This document shows positions 48,000-58,468 of a stretch of DNA of 64,000 nt, piece by piece. Position 1 is the stretch's first letter. Each line of letters begins with the position of its first letter. The DNA is taken from contig NZ_CP132542.1 of NCBI RefSeq assembly GCF_030845175.1, positions 1,534,607-1,598,606 of the forward strand, read 5' to 3'. The DNA comes from Coralliovum pocilloporae. Lineage in GTDB: Bacteria; Pseudomonadota; Alphaproteobacteria; Rhizobiales; Cohaesibacteraceae. The notes under the pieces are model-generated. The model was not told the origin of the DNA. It ran no database searches and saw nothing but the letters and a program-made list of their open reading frames with translations. Both the position numbers and the translations under genes were made by a program.

Positions 48000-48658
48000 G
48001 CGCGGGCAATCCGGGCCCTGGTCTGTGGCTTGGCATCGGGCGGACGAAGATAGAGGGGTGTGGGACTCTGGGCCGTATCCGCTTCAAGTCCCAGCCGCAG
48101 GACGGCCTGAATATCCGGATACTCACTGTGGCTCAGCACATTGTCCTGCCGGATTGCATCAAGATCCAGAAGCAGCTGGGCGGCTGAGCCGATGAGGGCA
48201 TATCCGTCCAGACCGGCTGCAAGATCCTGAAGCAGCACGGCTGCCGGTTCTGCATAAGGGTCTGAGGGGAGAGAGCTGCGGACATAGACTTGGCCGCGTC
48301 GGGCATCAAGAGCGGCAAGGATCGGCCTGTCGCTTGCAAGGCTCCTGCCTTCTTCAAGTAGGGCATCAAGCGTGGAGATACCAACGACAGGGCAGCCAAC
48401 AGCAAGGCCATAGCCCCGCGCCGCCGCTATACCGACACGCAATCCGGTGAAGCTGCCGGGCCCGACGGTGACAGCAATCCGGTCGATTGTCCCGAATGTT
48501 GCGCCAGCCTCGGCCAGAACCTTGTCAACAAGACCGGGAAGATGCTCAGCATGGCCCTTGCCGATGACGTCACTGTGGCTGCAGAGCGTCTCACTTTCCG
48601 TATCGGCAAAGGCGACGGAGCAGGCGGCCAGAGCCGTATCAATCGCCAGTATCCGCAT
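47996..48658 (-). CDS. tsaB: tRNA threonylcarbamoyladenosine biosynthesis protein TsaB
   Basis: A 220-aa ASKHA-fold protein that supports TsaD in t6A37 synthesis. The family block is MRILAIDTALAACSVAFAD at the start, followed by AVTVGPGSFTGLRVGIAAARGYGLA. The frame reaches 48739, but MRILAIDT at 48658 is the standard start. The stop overlaps the rimI start by 4 bp. Confidence 0.95.
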   Translation of the reverse strand: MRILAIDTALAACSVAFADTESETLCSHSDVIGKGHAEHLPGLVDKVLAEAGATFGTIDRIAVTVGPGSFTGLRVGIAAARGYGLAVGCPVVGISTLDALLEEGRSLASDRPILAALDARRGQVYVRSSLPSDPYAEPAAVLLQDLAAGLDGYALIGSAAQLLLDLDAIRQDNVLSHSEYPDIQAVLRLGLEADTAQSPTPLYLRPPDAKPQTRARIARA

Positions 48659-48683
48659 CAATCCGGTCTTCTGTCTGGTCTGA

Positions 48684-49238
48684 TCAGGCGGCCCGAACTT
48701 CCTGTACATCCGGCAGGAAGTGCCGGAGCAGGTTTTCAATGCCGTGCTTCAGGGTCAGTGTGGAGGATGGGCATCCGGCGCAGGCACCGCGCATGTGCAG
48801 ATAGACGATGCCATCCTTGAAACCGTGGAAAACAATGTCTCCGCCATCAGCCGCCACGGCCGGGCGCACGCGGGTCTCCAGCAGTTCCTTGATGGTGTTG
48901 ACGGTTTCAAGATCCGCCTCATCAAAAAACTCTTCACCTGGAGCGCCGGACTGCTCGGATTCAACGGCCGGGCTGCCGGACATGAAATGTTCCATGATCG
49001 CGCCCAGAATGGCCGGCTTGATATGCTGCCAGTCTGCGTCACCCTTGGTGATGGTGATGAAATCATAACCAAAGAACACGCCAGCAATCCCGTCAACGGC
49101 AAACAGGCGCTGCGCCAGAGGAGACTTGTCTGTTTCATCCAGAGAACGGAAATCAGCAGTGCCTTCTTCAAGAACCACACGGCCTGGAAGAAACTTCATC
49201 GTAGCCGGGTTGGGTGTCGCCTCGGTCTGAATAAACAT
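48684..49238 (-). CDS. NifU-like Fe-S scaffold/carrier (Nfu type)
   Basis: A 184-aa protein with an Nfu N-terminal domain (MFIQTEATPNPATMKFLPG) and a C-terminal NifU-like domain (ETVNTIKELLETRVRPAVAADGGDIVF). The C-x2-C cluster ligands are in GACAGCPSS. It transfers assembled Fe-S clusters to clients such as IlvD, Nth and MiaB. The ATG at 49238 has AAAGG upstream; a longer frame to 49325 is not family-like. The Nfu-tsaB neighbourhood is conserved in rhizobia. Confidence 0.95.
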   Translation of the reverse strand: MFIQTEATPNPATMKFLPGRVVLEEGTADFRSLDETDKSPLAQRLFAVDGIAGVFFGYDFITITKGDADWQHIKPAILGAIMEHFMSGSPAVESEQSGAPGEEFFDEADLETVNTIKELLETRVRPAVAADGGDIVFHGFKDGIVYLHMRGACAGCPSSTLTLKHGIENLLRHFLPDVQEVRAA

Positions 49239-49328
49239 GGGAGTGCCTTTCGCGATAAGCAGGCTATTGTTTTGAGCAGTTCTAAACTGCGAAACACATG
49301 TAAGGCTTTGTCTGATCTGTTGCAAGCA

Positions 49329-49823
49329 TCAGGCAATCGCCAGAATTTCCTCATCCGTCAGATCACCGGGGACAATTGTCACCGGGATAGCCAGACTGCC
49401 GGTCCCGCCACTGGCAATGGCTGAGACAAGCGGGCCCGGTCCGTCCGAACTTTCAGCGGCACCGAGCACGAGAATGGCAATATCTTCATCTTCACTGATG
49501 AGGTTGACGATTTCCTCGGTCACCTGACCCTCACGGACAATCAGCTCCGGATCAACAAGCGCCTTGGCGCGGGCTGCCTCGGCAAAGTCGGTCAGCTTCA
49601 TGCGCGCTTCCTCAATAGCTTCCGCCCGCATGATATTCTCGACACCAAGCCAGTGCTGGAACCCGCCGGGTTCGACCACATAAAGCAGCACAAGGCCGCC
49701 GCCTGTATGTTCTGCCCGGATCGCGGCATAGGACAATGCCGTGCCGCACTCGGGTGTCTCATCAATCACAACGAGGAATTTCCGGTTATGACCTTCCTCG
49801 TGGCTTTTTCTTAATCGGCCCAT
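49329..49823 (-). CDS. universal stress protein family
   Basis: A 164-aa cytosolic UspA-fold protein. It begins with a basic stretch, then FLVVIDETPECGTALSYAA. The ATP-binding-type loop region LVLGAAESSDGPGPLVSAIASGGTGSLAIPVTIVPG resembles the G-x2-G-x9-G-S/T pattern. Its function is unknown; in related genomes it sits between trpS and nfu, as here. The C-terminus is acidic. Confidence 0.88.
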   Translation of the reverse strand: MGRLRKSHEEGHNRKFLVVIDETPECGTALSYAAIRAEHTGGGLVLLYVVEPGGFQHWLGVENIMRAEAIEEARMKLTDFAEAARAKALVDPELIVREGQVTEEIVNLISEDEDIAILVLGAAESSDGPGPLVSAIASGGTGSLAIPVTIVPGDLTDEEILAIA

Positions 49824-49921
49824 ATAGACGCTGCCAACCTGTTGAACTCAGTGCAAACCTGACAGACTCTTGCTGCCAAATCAATCTGCCAAAGCGTCTC
49901 ACATCTTCAGCAGTCCTGAGT

Positions 49922-50959
49922 CTAGCGTACCAGACCCATGATGTCCTTGACGGAAGCCAGGACAGGCTGGGCGATTGAATCTGCCCGCTCTGCACCATCT
50001 TTAAGAACCTGATCGATGTGGCCGGGGTCCGCTTCAAGACGGCGGATTTCAGCGGCAATCGGTGCAAGCTTCTCAACAGCCAGATCGCTGAGCTCTGGTT
50101 TGAAAGTCGAGAACTGCGAGCCGCCAAATTCGCCAAGGACCGCGTCCTGGGTCATCCCGGAGAGGGCCGCATAAATGCCGACCAGATTGGCCGCTTCAGC
50201 GCGCCCTTCAAGACCATCCATTTCGGATGGAAGCGGATCGGGGTCTGTGCGCGCCTTGCGGAATTTCTGCGCGATGGTGTCTGCATCATCCGTCAGGTTG
50301 ATGCGGGACATGTCAGACGGATCGGATTTTGACATCTTCTTGCTGCCGTCGCGCAGCGACATGACACGAGTAGCCGGGCCGGTAATCATTGGCTCAGGCT
50401 GCGGGAAGAACGCATCTCCAAAGCCCAGCCTTGCGAGCTGATCGGCATAATCATTATTGAATTTCTGGGCAATATCCCGGGTCAGTTCCAGATGCTGCTT
50501 CTGATCTTCACCAACCGGCACATGCGTTGCCTGATAAAGCAGGATATCGGCTGCCATCAGGTTCGGATAGACGAACAGACCGGTGGATGCGTTCTCCCGG
50601 TTCTTTCCGGCTTTTTCCTTGAACTGGGTCATCCGGTTCAACCAGCCCATGCGGGCGATACAGTTGAAAATCCAGCCGAGTTCCGCATGCGCGCCAACAC
50701 GGCTCTGATTGAAGATGATGCTCTTGACCGGATCAATGCCAGCAGCCAGGTAGGCCGCGGCCACACCGCGTGTTGCAGCACTCAGATCAGCGGGATCCTG
50801 CCAGGTGGTGATCGCATGCATATCAACGACGCAGTAGATTGATTCCTGCTGGTCCTGAAGAGCCACGAATTTGGTGATCGCGCCGAGATAGTTGCCCAGT
50901 GTCAGATTGCCGGTCGGCTGAACGCCGGAGAACACCCGTGGGGTAAATGCCTTGCTCAT
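49922..50959 (-). CDS. trpS: tryptophanyl-tRNA synthetase
   Basis: A 345-aa class I aminoacyl-tRNA synthetase. The HIGH equivalent is TLGNYLG in [17 protein letters not shown] and the KMSKS motif is intact (KKMSKSDP). [35 protein letters not shown] is the tryptophan/tyrosine-type core. It lies in the trpS-usp-nfu gene block after murJ with 91 bp between. Confidence 0.97.
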   Translation of the reverse strand: MSKAFTPRVFSGVQPTGNLTLGNYLGAITKFVALQDQQESIYCVVDMHAITTWQDPADLSAATRGVAAAYLAAGIDPVKSIIFNQSRVGAHAELGWIFNCIARMGWLNRMTQFKEKAGKNRENASTGLFVYPNLMAADILLYQATHVPVGEDQKQHLELTRDIAQKFNNDYADQLARLGFGDAFFPQPEPMITGPATRVMSLRDGSKKMSKSDPSDMSRINLTDDADTIAQKFRKARTDPDPLPSEMDGLEGRAEAANLVGIYAALSGMTQDAVLGEFGGSQFSTFKPELSDLAVEKLAPIAAEIRRLEADPGHIDQVLKDGAERADSIAQPVLASVKDIMGLVR

Positions 50960-51050
50960 GCGGAAAGTCCGGTCTCGCTTTAGTTATTCTGCGTGTGCGG
51001 TTATGGACAAGGCCGATGCAAAGCGCAAGAGGGCGAGCGCTAAATGTCAA

Positions 51051-52622
51051 TCAGTCCCGGGGTTCGCTGCGTCTCAGAAAGCGTCTGGCCTGCCTGAGAT
51101 CCAGTGTGCCGGTGAGCTGGATCGCAACGAAATAGGTAACAGCACCAAAGGTGACCAGCGCCAGCATCAGGCTGATCCGTGCCAGAATGGCGGTCGAGGT
51201 GACAAGCCCTGACAGAGTGCTTTCTCCCCACCAGAGAAGGCCGCCCATAATAGCGGCGGACAGCAAGACGCCGCCGAGCTGACGCAAGGTGCCTGACGCA
51301 AAACTCCAGTGACCGCGTTTGATGAGACCGGCAAAAAGCAGTGCCGCATTGACCCAGCCCGAAACGCTGGTTGCGTAGGCAATCCCCACCGGACCAAAGA
51401 CTGGAAACAGTGCAAGACTTCCCACGACATTGACAGCCACGGAAACAGCGGCGAAGCGCATGGGAGTTGCTGTATCTTCCCGGGCGAAATAGCCCGGAGA
51501 AAAAATCTTGATCAGGACAAAGGCCGGAAGCCCGAATGCGAAAGCCGTCAGAACCCGGGCTGTCAGGGCAGTATCTTCGCTGGTAAATGCGCCATGCTGG
51601 AAGACGGCTGCAATCAGTGGAGTAGGTATGATGGCCAGGGCGATAGCTGCGGGGACAGTCAGAACCATCCCGAACAGGATGGACTGGTTCTCGGTTTCAA
51701 TGGCAGCCTCCTGTCTGTCAGCCTTCAGGTGGCGGGACAGCTCGGGCAGGAGGACGACACCGATGGCGATACCAATGACGCCTAGCGGCAGCTGATAGAG
51801 GCGGTCGGCATATTGCAGAACCGAAATGGCACCATCCTGCTGACTGGCAATAATCTGTCCAATCAGAAGGTTGATCTGGGTTACTCCCCCGGCAATGGCA
51901 GCAGGAAAGGCCAGGATCAGCAGACGTTTGACCTTTGGCGTTGGCTTCGGGATACGGGGGGCGAACAGAAAGCCCTGTCGTTTCAGCGCCAGAACCAGCA
52001 TGAGAAGCTGCAGTAGACCCCCGGCAAACACGCCCCATGCCATCAATTGCCCGGTCAGGGAGGAGTTCCCGGTATCAAACACAAGACAGATTAGAAGCAC
52101 TGCAATCATCACCACGTTCAGCAGCACGGGGGCGAGGGCTGCCGCAAAGAACTTCCGAAACGTGTTGAGGACCCCGCTCAGCATGGCAACAAGCGACATG
52201 CACAGCAGATAGGGGAACATGATCCGTGTCAGCAGAATGGTGAGGTCGCGTTTGCCGTCCTCATTGTCGAAATAGGGGGCAACAATCGTATCGACCACAA
52301 AAGGCATGGCCAGTTCGGCAAGAATGGTCAGGCCCAGAAGAATGATCAGCAGAAAAGACAGGATATCCCGTGCGAAATCCCGTGCAGCCTCCCGCCCGTC
52401 TCCTTCGAGAGTTTTGGCAAACAGCGGCACAAAGGCTGTGTTGAAGGCACCTTCCGCAAACAGCCGACGGAACAGGTTGGGAAACCGGAAGGCCGCATAA
52501 AAGGCATCTGCCACGGGGCCTGATCCCAGAAGTGAGGCAATCAGCACTTCGCGGACAAATCCCAGAATACGACTGGAAAGGGTTGCGCCGCCCACTGTTG
52601 CAAAATGTCGGATCAGACTCAT
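51051..52622 (-). CDS. murJ: lipid II flippase MurJ
   Basis: A 523-aa polytopic membrane protein of the MOP superfamily with about 14 predicted transmembrane segments, exporting lipid II for peptidoglycan synthesis. The family start is FATVGGATLSSRILGFVREVLIASLLG and GPVADAFYAAFRFPNLFRRLFAEGAFNTAFVPLF. ARVLTAFAFGLPAFVLIKIFSPGYFAREDTATP is the other hallmark. The glnD-murJ-trpS order is common in rhizobia. Confidence 0.95.
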   Translation of the reverse strand: MSLIRHFATVGGATLSSRILGFVREVLIASLLGSGPVADAFYAAFRFPNLFRRLFAEGAFNTAFVPLFAKTLEGDGREAARDFARDILSFLLIILLGLTILAELAMPFVVDTIVAPYFDNEDGKRDLTILLTRIMFPYLLCMSLVAMLSGVLNTFRKFFAAALAPVLLNVVMIAVLLICLVFDTGNSSLTGQLMAWGVFAGGLLQLLMLVLALKRQGFLFAPRIPKPTPKVKRLLILAFPAAIAGGVTQINLLIGQIIASQQDGAISVLQYADRLYQLPLGVIGIAIGVVLLPELSRHLKADRQEAAIETENQSILFGMVLTVPAAIALAIIPTPLIAAVFQHGAFTSEDTALTARVLTAFAFGLPAFVLIKIFSPGYFAREDTATPMRFAAVSVAVNVVGSLALFPVFGPVGIAYATSVSGWVNAALLFAGLIKRGHWSFASGTLRQLGGVLLSAAIMGGLLWWGESTLSGLVTSTAILARISLMLALVTFGAVTYFVAIQLTGTLDLRQARRFLRRSEPRD

Positions 52623-52703
52623 GAAGTGCCCTGTGACTGCTCTCTGGATGCCCTGGTCAGAGTGGATATTGATCTTTATAGGCAGAGGAGCGTTGCGAAG
52701 CTG

Positions 52704-55517
52704 CTAACGACTGGCCGCTGCGGCTTCTTTTGAGGCTTCTGTGCCGTCAAAGGCCCGTCGGAGCTGGTTGGTTATGGTTTTGCGCCGTCCGCCTGCAGTG
52801 ATTTTCGCACCTGTAAGGTCTGTAACATAGAACACATCGACAGCCCGTTCTCCATAGGTGGCGATATGTGCTGAGATGATGTTGAGATTGAGACGCGACA
52901 GGGCACGTGTCAGATCAAACAGCAAGCCTGATCGGTCGAGCCCGGACACTTCAATAACGGAGAACCGGTTTGACAACTCATTGTCCAGGGTCACTTCCGT
53001 CTTGGTGGCGAATGTCTTGCGGCGCTTGCCTGCGGCACGGTCCTGCGAACGCGGATCCGGCAGTCTCTTTCGCCCACGCAGGGCATTTTCAATCAGCGAG
53101 ACAATGCGTTCAGCGCGGCGTTTCTCGTCCGCATCCGTATCAAAACTGCGTTCGAGAAAGATGGTATCAAGCGCCCGGCCATCTGTGGTCGTGTAGATTT
53201 GCGCGTCGGCAATATTGGCATCACCAACCGAGCAGGCACCGGCAATCAGGGACAGAAGGCGCGGATGGTCAGGAGCCAGAATGGTTATCTCCGTTACACC
53301 CTCAAAAGTCAGTGGCTTAATGGCATAGGCAAAGGATTGCCCCGCCTGGTCGGTTTCCCGGATGAAGCCAGCATGTTCTATCTTGCGATCTGTATCGACC
53401 CTGAGCCAGTAGCCGGGATAGTGCAGCTCAAAATAGGCATCACGCTCATCAGATGACCAGTCTGACAGCGCATCAAGCAATTCGCTTTTGGCGGCCTGGA
53501 CCAGATGCTCGCGTTTTCCGGCACTGTGCCCGCCGGTCAGGTAGCTTTCGGTTTCCGAGTAAAGCGTGCGCAGCAGCTGGCCTTTCCAGCCCGTGAAGAC
53601 GCCGGGGCCAACGGCCTTGATATCAGCAACGGTCAGGATAAGAAGCATCTTCAGGCGCTCGAGGGTCTGCACGACGGCGGCAAAATCCTCAATCGTTTTC
53701 CGGTCCTGCAGATCGCGGGACTGGGCAACGCTTGACATGACAAGGTGATTCTCGATCAGCCAGGCAACCGCGTCAGTCTGGGTTGGTGACAGGCCGAAAC
53801 GCGGGCAGAGTTTGCGGGCAATCTTGGCCCCTTCAACAGAATGATCTTCCGGGCGTCCCTTGGCGATGTCGTGCAGGAACAGAGCCACGTAGAGAATGGT
53901 CGGATCAGCCAAATCCGGCATCAGGCTGTGGGACAGTGGATGTTCAGCTTCCAGCTTTTCCCGATCGATCTCGGTCAGCACGCCAATTGAGCGCAGCAGA
54001 TGTTCGTCCACTGTGTAGTGGTGATACATGTTGAACTGCATCATGGCGACGATTTTGCCAAATTCGGGGACGAACCGACCAAGCACGCCGGTCTCGTTCA
54101 TCCGGCGGAGCGTGATCTCGCCATTTTCGGGAGAGCACAGGATATCGAGAAAGATCCGGTTTGCCTCCGGATCTTTCCTCACATCAGCCTTAATCAGCTT
54201 CAGAGAGTTTGAAACCAGGCGCAGTACGTGTGGCTGAAAGGCCAGATTGTTCTTCTCGGCAATCTGGAACAGACGCAGCAGGTTGACAGGGTCGCGTTTG
54301 AACACGTCATCATCGGCAACTGTCAGTCGGCCGTTTTCAATGACAAAGTCCTGTACACCCTTGATGCCCCGGCGTTTGCGGCGGAAGGGCCTGATCAGCG
54401 TGTTGAGACCGGGTGTCGGCTTCACATGCTGTTCTTCGAGTGAGGCGCAGAGCACACGGGTCAGATCGCCCACAGTCTTGGCGGTCAGGAAGTAGTGCTT
54501 CATGAAGCGTTCCACATCCTTCAAACCCGCATGTGCCGTATAGTGCAGTCGCGGGGCCAGTTCTCTCTGCAGTTCAAAGGACAAGCGTTCCTCAGGCCGC
54601 CCCGTGACGAAATGCATATGACAGCGTACCGCCCAGAGAAAATCCTCGGCCTTGTGCACCTTTTGCAACTCGCTGCGTGTGAGAACGCCTTTTGAAACAA
54701 GCTCGGAGGCTTTCTCCGTGCGATAGAAATATTTGGCGATCCAGAACAGTGTATGCAGATCGCGCAGCCCGCCCTTGCCTTCCTTGATATTGGGTTCCAG
54801 CACGTAGCGACTGTCTCCCAGGCGGCGGTGGCGATCATCACGCTCCTGAAGCTTGGCTTCAATGAAGGCCTGCCCGGTATAACGGACCACATCCTGATCA
54901 AAGCGGTCGACCATCTCGTCGAACAGGGCCTTGTCACCCCAGACCCAGCGGGCTTCCAGAAGTGAGGTGCGGATGGTCATGTCGCTCTTTGACAGGCGAA
55001 TGCAGTCATCAATGCTGCGGGTGGCGTGGCCAACCTTCAGCCGCATGTCCCAGAGCATGTAGAGAATATATTCGATCAACGCCTCTGCCGAGGCTGTCAG
55101 CTTGTAGGGCAGCAGAAACAGCAGATCGATATCGGAACCCGGCGCCATGGTGCCGCGCCCATAACCGCCAATAGCCACAAGCGTGATCTTTTCGCCCGCC
55201 GACGGGTTGGTGATGCGATAGACGTGATAGACGGCGAAATCGTAGAGCGCGCGGATAATTGTATCCTGCAGATCACTGAGACGTCGGGCACAGGCAAGCC
55301 CTGATCCATCAATGAGAAACTGCGCTTCGATTGCCTTGCGGCCATCTTTCATGGTCTGTTTGAGATGGCTGAGAACCGCATTGCGAACAGCCTGTGACGA
55401 CCCGTCGCTGGCGGTGTCCTGCGTCAGGGCAGTCAACTCCACACGAAGCTGGTCGAGATCCACGGGTGGTTCAAAAACGGGCGCTTTGGCGCGAGGCATG
55501 GCAGCCATCTCCGGCAA
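52704..55517 (-). CDS. glnD: PII uridylyltransferase/uridylyl-removing enzyme
   Basis: A 937-aa central nitrogen sensor. The nucleotidyltransferase domain has GGYGRGTMAPGSDIDLL with the metal aspartates D129 and D131. The HD phosphohydrolase domain has LHDIAKGRPEDHS. Two C-terminal ACT domains (about 725-800 and 840-915) bind glutamine. It uridylylates the PII proteins GlnB/GlnK when glutamine is low. All four parts look intact. Confidence 0.97.
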   Translation of the reverse strand: MPEMAAMPRAKAPVFEPPVDLDQLRVELTALTQDTASDGSSQAVRNAVLSHLKQTMKDGRKAIEAQFLIDGSGLACARRLSDLQDTIIRALYDFAVYHVYRITNPSAGEKITLVAIGGYGRGTMAPGSDIDLLFLLPYKLTASAEALIEYILYMLWDMRLKVGHATRSIDDCIRLSKSDMTIRTSLLEARWVWGDKALFDEMVDRFDQDVVRYTGQAFIEAKLQERDDRHRRLGDSRYVLEPNIKEGKGGLRDLHTLFWIAKYFYRTEKASELVSKGVLTRSELQKVHKAEDFLWAVRCHMHFVTGRPEERLSFELQRELAPRLHYTAHAGLKDVERFMKHYFLTAKTVGDLTRVLCASLEEQHVKPTPGLNTLIRPFRRKRRGIKGVQDFVIENGRLTVADDDVFKRDPVNLLRLFQIAEKNNLAFQPHVLRLVSNSLKLIKADVRKDPEANRIFLDILCSPENGEITLRRMNETGVLGRFVPEFGKIVAMMQFNMYHHYTVDEHLLRSIGVLTEIDREKLEAEHPLSHSLMPDLADPTILYVALFLHDIAKGRPEDHSVEGAKIARKLCPRFGLSPTQTDAVAWLIENHLVMSSVAQSRDLQDRKTIEDFAAVVQTLERLKMLLILTVADIKAVGPGVFTGWKGQLLRTLYSETESYLTGGHSAGKREHLVQAAKSELLDALSDWSSDERDAYFELHYPGYWLRVDTDRKIEHAGFIRETDQAGQSFAYAIKPLTFEGVTEITILAPDHPRLLSLIAGACSVGDANIADAQIYTTTDGRALDTIFLERSFDTDADEKRRAERIVSLIENALRGRKRLPDPRSQDRAAGKRRKTFATKTEVTLDNELSNRFSVIEVSGLDRSGLLFDLTRALSRLNLNIISAHIATYGERAVDVFYVTDLTGAKITAGGRRKTITNQLRRAFDGTEASKEAAAASR

Positions 55518-55588
55518 CAGAACGATAATGCCTATGGCCTAGCGACTGGTCGCCTGTTTGACAAGCACCGCTTTTGGTCAGCCAGGCC

Positions 55589-58312
55589 TCAGGCCTCAGA
55601 ACTCAGCAGCGCCCGCAGGCGATAGAGCGCGTCATGGGCTTCCCGTGGTGTCATGTCATCCGGATTCATACCGTCAAGCGCTTGGCGCAGCTCATCCGGC
55701 CCGGAGGTTGTGTCCGGCTTTGCCTGGACAACAGAGAAGAGCGGCAGGTCATCAACAAGCTGGCTGGCTGGTGATTTTCGCTCTCCATCCTCAAGTTGCT
55801 GCAGGACATCGCGGGCACGCTCAATAACAGCTTTCGGCAGGCCAGCCAGCTTTGCCACTTGAATGCCATAGGACCGATCTGCTGCACCCGGTGCGATCTC
55901 ATGGAGAAAGATCACATCTCCCTTCCATTCCTTGACGCGCACGGTCGCATTGGCAAGGCGATCCAGCTTCTGAGAAAGAGCCGTCAACTCATGATAATGG
56001 GTGGCAAACAGGGTCCGGCCACGATTGACCTCATGGAGGTGCTCAATCGCTGCCCAGGCAATGGACAGGCCATCAAAGGTGGCCGTGCCGCGTCCGATTT
56101 CATCCAGAATGACCAGAGATCGTTCACCCGCCTGATTGAGAATAGCGGCTGTCTCAATCATCTCGACCATGAAGGTCGACCGACCCCGCGCCAGATCATC
56201 AGCCGCGCCAACTCGCGAGAACAGACGATCCACCAATCCGATATGAGCACTGTCTGCAGGGACATAACTGCCAAGCTGGGCCATAACGGCTATCAGGGCG
56301 TTTTGCCGCAGATAGGTTGACTTACCAGCCATGTTCGGGCCCGTCAGCAGCCATATCTGGCCATGATTCTGGGTCTGGTCAGGTCCGAGAGAGCAGTCAT
56401 TGGCGACAAAAGGATCGTCATTGGCGCGCCTGAGCGCCTGTTCCACGACCGGGTGGCGACCGCCGGTAATGGAGAAGGCGAGGCTGTCATCCACCTGCGG
56501 GCGACTGTAATTCCACTCTTCTGCAAGCTCAGCCAGACCGCCTGCCACATCAAGGGCTGCAAGAGCCCGGGCGGCAGCCTTCAGGGAATCGGACTGGCTG
56601 ACAACGGAGCGGGACAGATCATCGAACAAGGCCTGTTCCAGCCCGAGTGCCTGGCCGGCTGCATTGGAAATCCGGGTTTGCAGATCCGCCAGTTCCGTGG
56701 TCGTGAACCGCATGGCATTGGCCAGCGTCTGCCGGTGAATGAACTGCTCCTGCAGATCTCCATTCATCATCTTGTCGGCGTGAAGCGCGGTGACTTCGAT
56801 GAAATAGCCGAGCACATTGTTGTGCCGGATTTTCAGGCCCTTGATGCCCGTCAGGTCGGAATATTGCGCCTGAAGCCCGGCGATCACCTGGCGGCTTTCA
56901 TCACGAAGTGCACGGGCTTCATCCAGTTCGCGATGGAAGCCTTTGCGAATAAAGCCGCCATCACGCCGGAGAAGCGGCAGGTCATCGTCCAGGGCAAAGC
57001 CAAGCTCTGACCCAAGATCAGCCGGAGCCTGACCAAGTGCTGACACACAGGTTTTAATATCGCCCGGTAAGGCCAGCTGCGGATCACTTTCAAGGCGTAC
57101 AGACAGGGTTTTCGATGCAACAATACCAAGCCGGATCGCATCAAGGTCACGCGGCCCGCCACGATTGAGGGCCAGACGTGACAGAGCGCGTGCCATATCT
57201 GGTGCAGCTTTCAGAGCTGCGCGCAGATCGCTTCTGAGGCCGGTATTTTCAACAAAATGCTGGACCGCATCAAGCCGTGCTGCGATCCGGGTTACATCAG
57301 TCAACGGCGAAGACAGACGTTCGGCCAGAAGCCGGGCGCCCGCTCCTGTTACCGTTCTGTCAATGGCGGAAAGCAGGCTGCCCTTTTTCTCGCCACCCAG
57401 TGTTCTGATCAGCTCCAGATTGGCGCGTGTGGCCGCATCAATCAGCATGGATGCTGCAGCATTCTCCCGTACCGGACGTGACAGGGATGGCCGCTCGCCG
57501 ATCTGGGTTTTTTCCACATAGGCGATGGCGGCGGATGCTGCGGTCATCTCCAGGCGCGAAAACGCTCCAAAGGAATCGAGCGTCTGCACGTGGAAGAAAT
57601 CAAGCAAACGCTTCTCCGCAACAGCACCATCAAAGAAAGATGCGGGCAGAGGCGTGATTGGAGACTTGAGACCATCCCAGATCAGGCGCAGTTCCGGAGC
57701 GCTGAACAGCGTGTCGGACAGGATAATTTCACGGGGATCAATTCTTGCCAGATCAGCTGCCATGCGCTTCTGATCCGCTTCCAGAACAGAGAAATCACCC
57801 GTGGAAATATCGATCCAGGCCAGAGCAAAGCGATCTCCGCCTTCCGTGCCGCCCTTGTTGCGGGCAATCGCGGCAAAGAAGTTGCTTTGCCCCGCAGACA
57901 GCAAGGTTTCCTCTGTCAGAGTGCCGGGTGTGACCAGCCTGACCACATCGCGCCGGACCACGGATTTTGAACCGCGTTTCTTGGCTTCTGCCGGATCTTC
58001 GGTCTGTTCACAGACAGCGACACGAAATTCGAGTGCAATCAGCTTCTGCAGATAGTCGTCAGCGGCGTGCACTGGAACGCCACACATGGGGATATCTTCA
58101 CCCAGATGCTTGCCCCGTTTGGTGAGGGTGATGCCCAGTGCGCGGGATGCTTCAACAGCATCCTCGAAGAACAGCTCATAAAAATCGCCCATCCGGTAAA
58201 ACAGAAGACTGTCCGGATTGGCTGCCTTGATTTCCAGATACTGCTCCATCATCGGGGTAGGTCGTGCGTCGGACGACGGAGAGCCGGATCGTGATTCTTT
58301 TGCGTGCGCCAT
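55589..58312 (-). CDS. mutS: DNA mismatch repair protein MutS
   Basis: A 907-aa ATPase that recognises mismatches. The mismatch-binding Phe-x-Glu is in [17 protein letters not shown]. The connector, lever and clamp region carries the [14 protein letters not shown] block. The ATPase has Walker [26 protein letters not shown], and [21 protein letters not shown]. The C-terminal residues contain the dimerisation helix. The glnD-mutS neighbourhood is conserved in alphaproteobacteria. Confidence 0.97.
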   Translation of the reverse strand: MAHAKESRSGSPSSDARPTPMMEQYLEIKAANPDSLLFYRMGDFYELFFEDAVEASRALGITLTKRGKHLGEDIPMCGVPVHAADDYLQKLIALEFRVAVCEQTEDPAEAKKRGSKSVVRRDVVRLVTPGTLTEETLLSAGQSNFFAAIARNKGGTEGGDRFALAWIDISTGDFSVLEADQKRMAADLARIDPREIILSDTLFSAPELRLIWDGLKSPITPLPASFFDGAVAEKRLLDFFHVQTLDSFGAFSRLEMTAASAAIAYVEKTQIGERPSLSRPVRENAAASMLIDAATRANLELIRTLGGEKKGSLLSAIDRTVTGAGARLLAERLSSPLTDVTRIAARLDAVQHFVENTGLRSDLRAALKAAPDMARALSRLALNRGGPRDLDAIRLGIVASKTLSVRLESDPQLALPGDIKTCVSALGQAPADLGSELGFALDDDLPLLRRDGGFIRKGFHRELDEARALRDESRQVIAGLQAQYSDLTGIKGLKIRHNNVLGYFIEVTALHADKMMNGDLQEQFIHRQTLANAMRFTTTELADLQTRISNAAGQALGLEQALFDDLSRSVVSQSDSLKAAARALAALDVAGGLAELAEEWNYSRPQVDDSLAFSITGGRHPVVEQALRRANDDPFVANDCSLGPDQTQNHGQIWLLTGPNMAGKSTYLRQNALIAVMAQLGSYVPADSAHIGLVDRLFSRVGAADDLARGRSTFMVEMIETAAILNQAGERSLVILDEIGRGTATFDGLSIAWAAIEHLHEVNRGRTLFATHYHELTALSQKLDRLANATVRVKEWKGDVIFLHEIAPGAADRSYGIQVAKLAGLPKAVIERARDVLQQLEDGERKSPASQLVDDLPLFSVVQAKPDTTSGPDELRQALDGMNPDDMTPREAHDALYRLRALLSSEA

Positions 58313-58468
58313 GGCGGGAAAACCTATCAGACCGTTAACGGCATTTGAAAAGAACTTTCTTGCATCTGGGTCTTTTTCCCCGGTTTGATGGTGTAAAAGA
58401 GCAAGCTATTGTCGTAGCGGAAACAGTTCACCCCGAATTGCCGCCCCTTGAGCAGAAGAAAGAAAGAT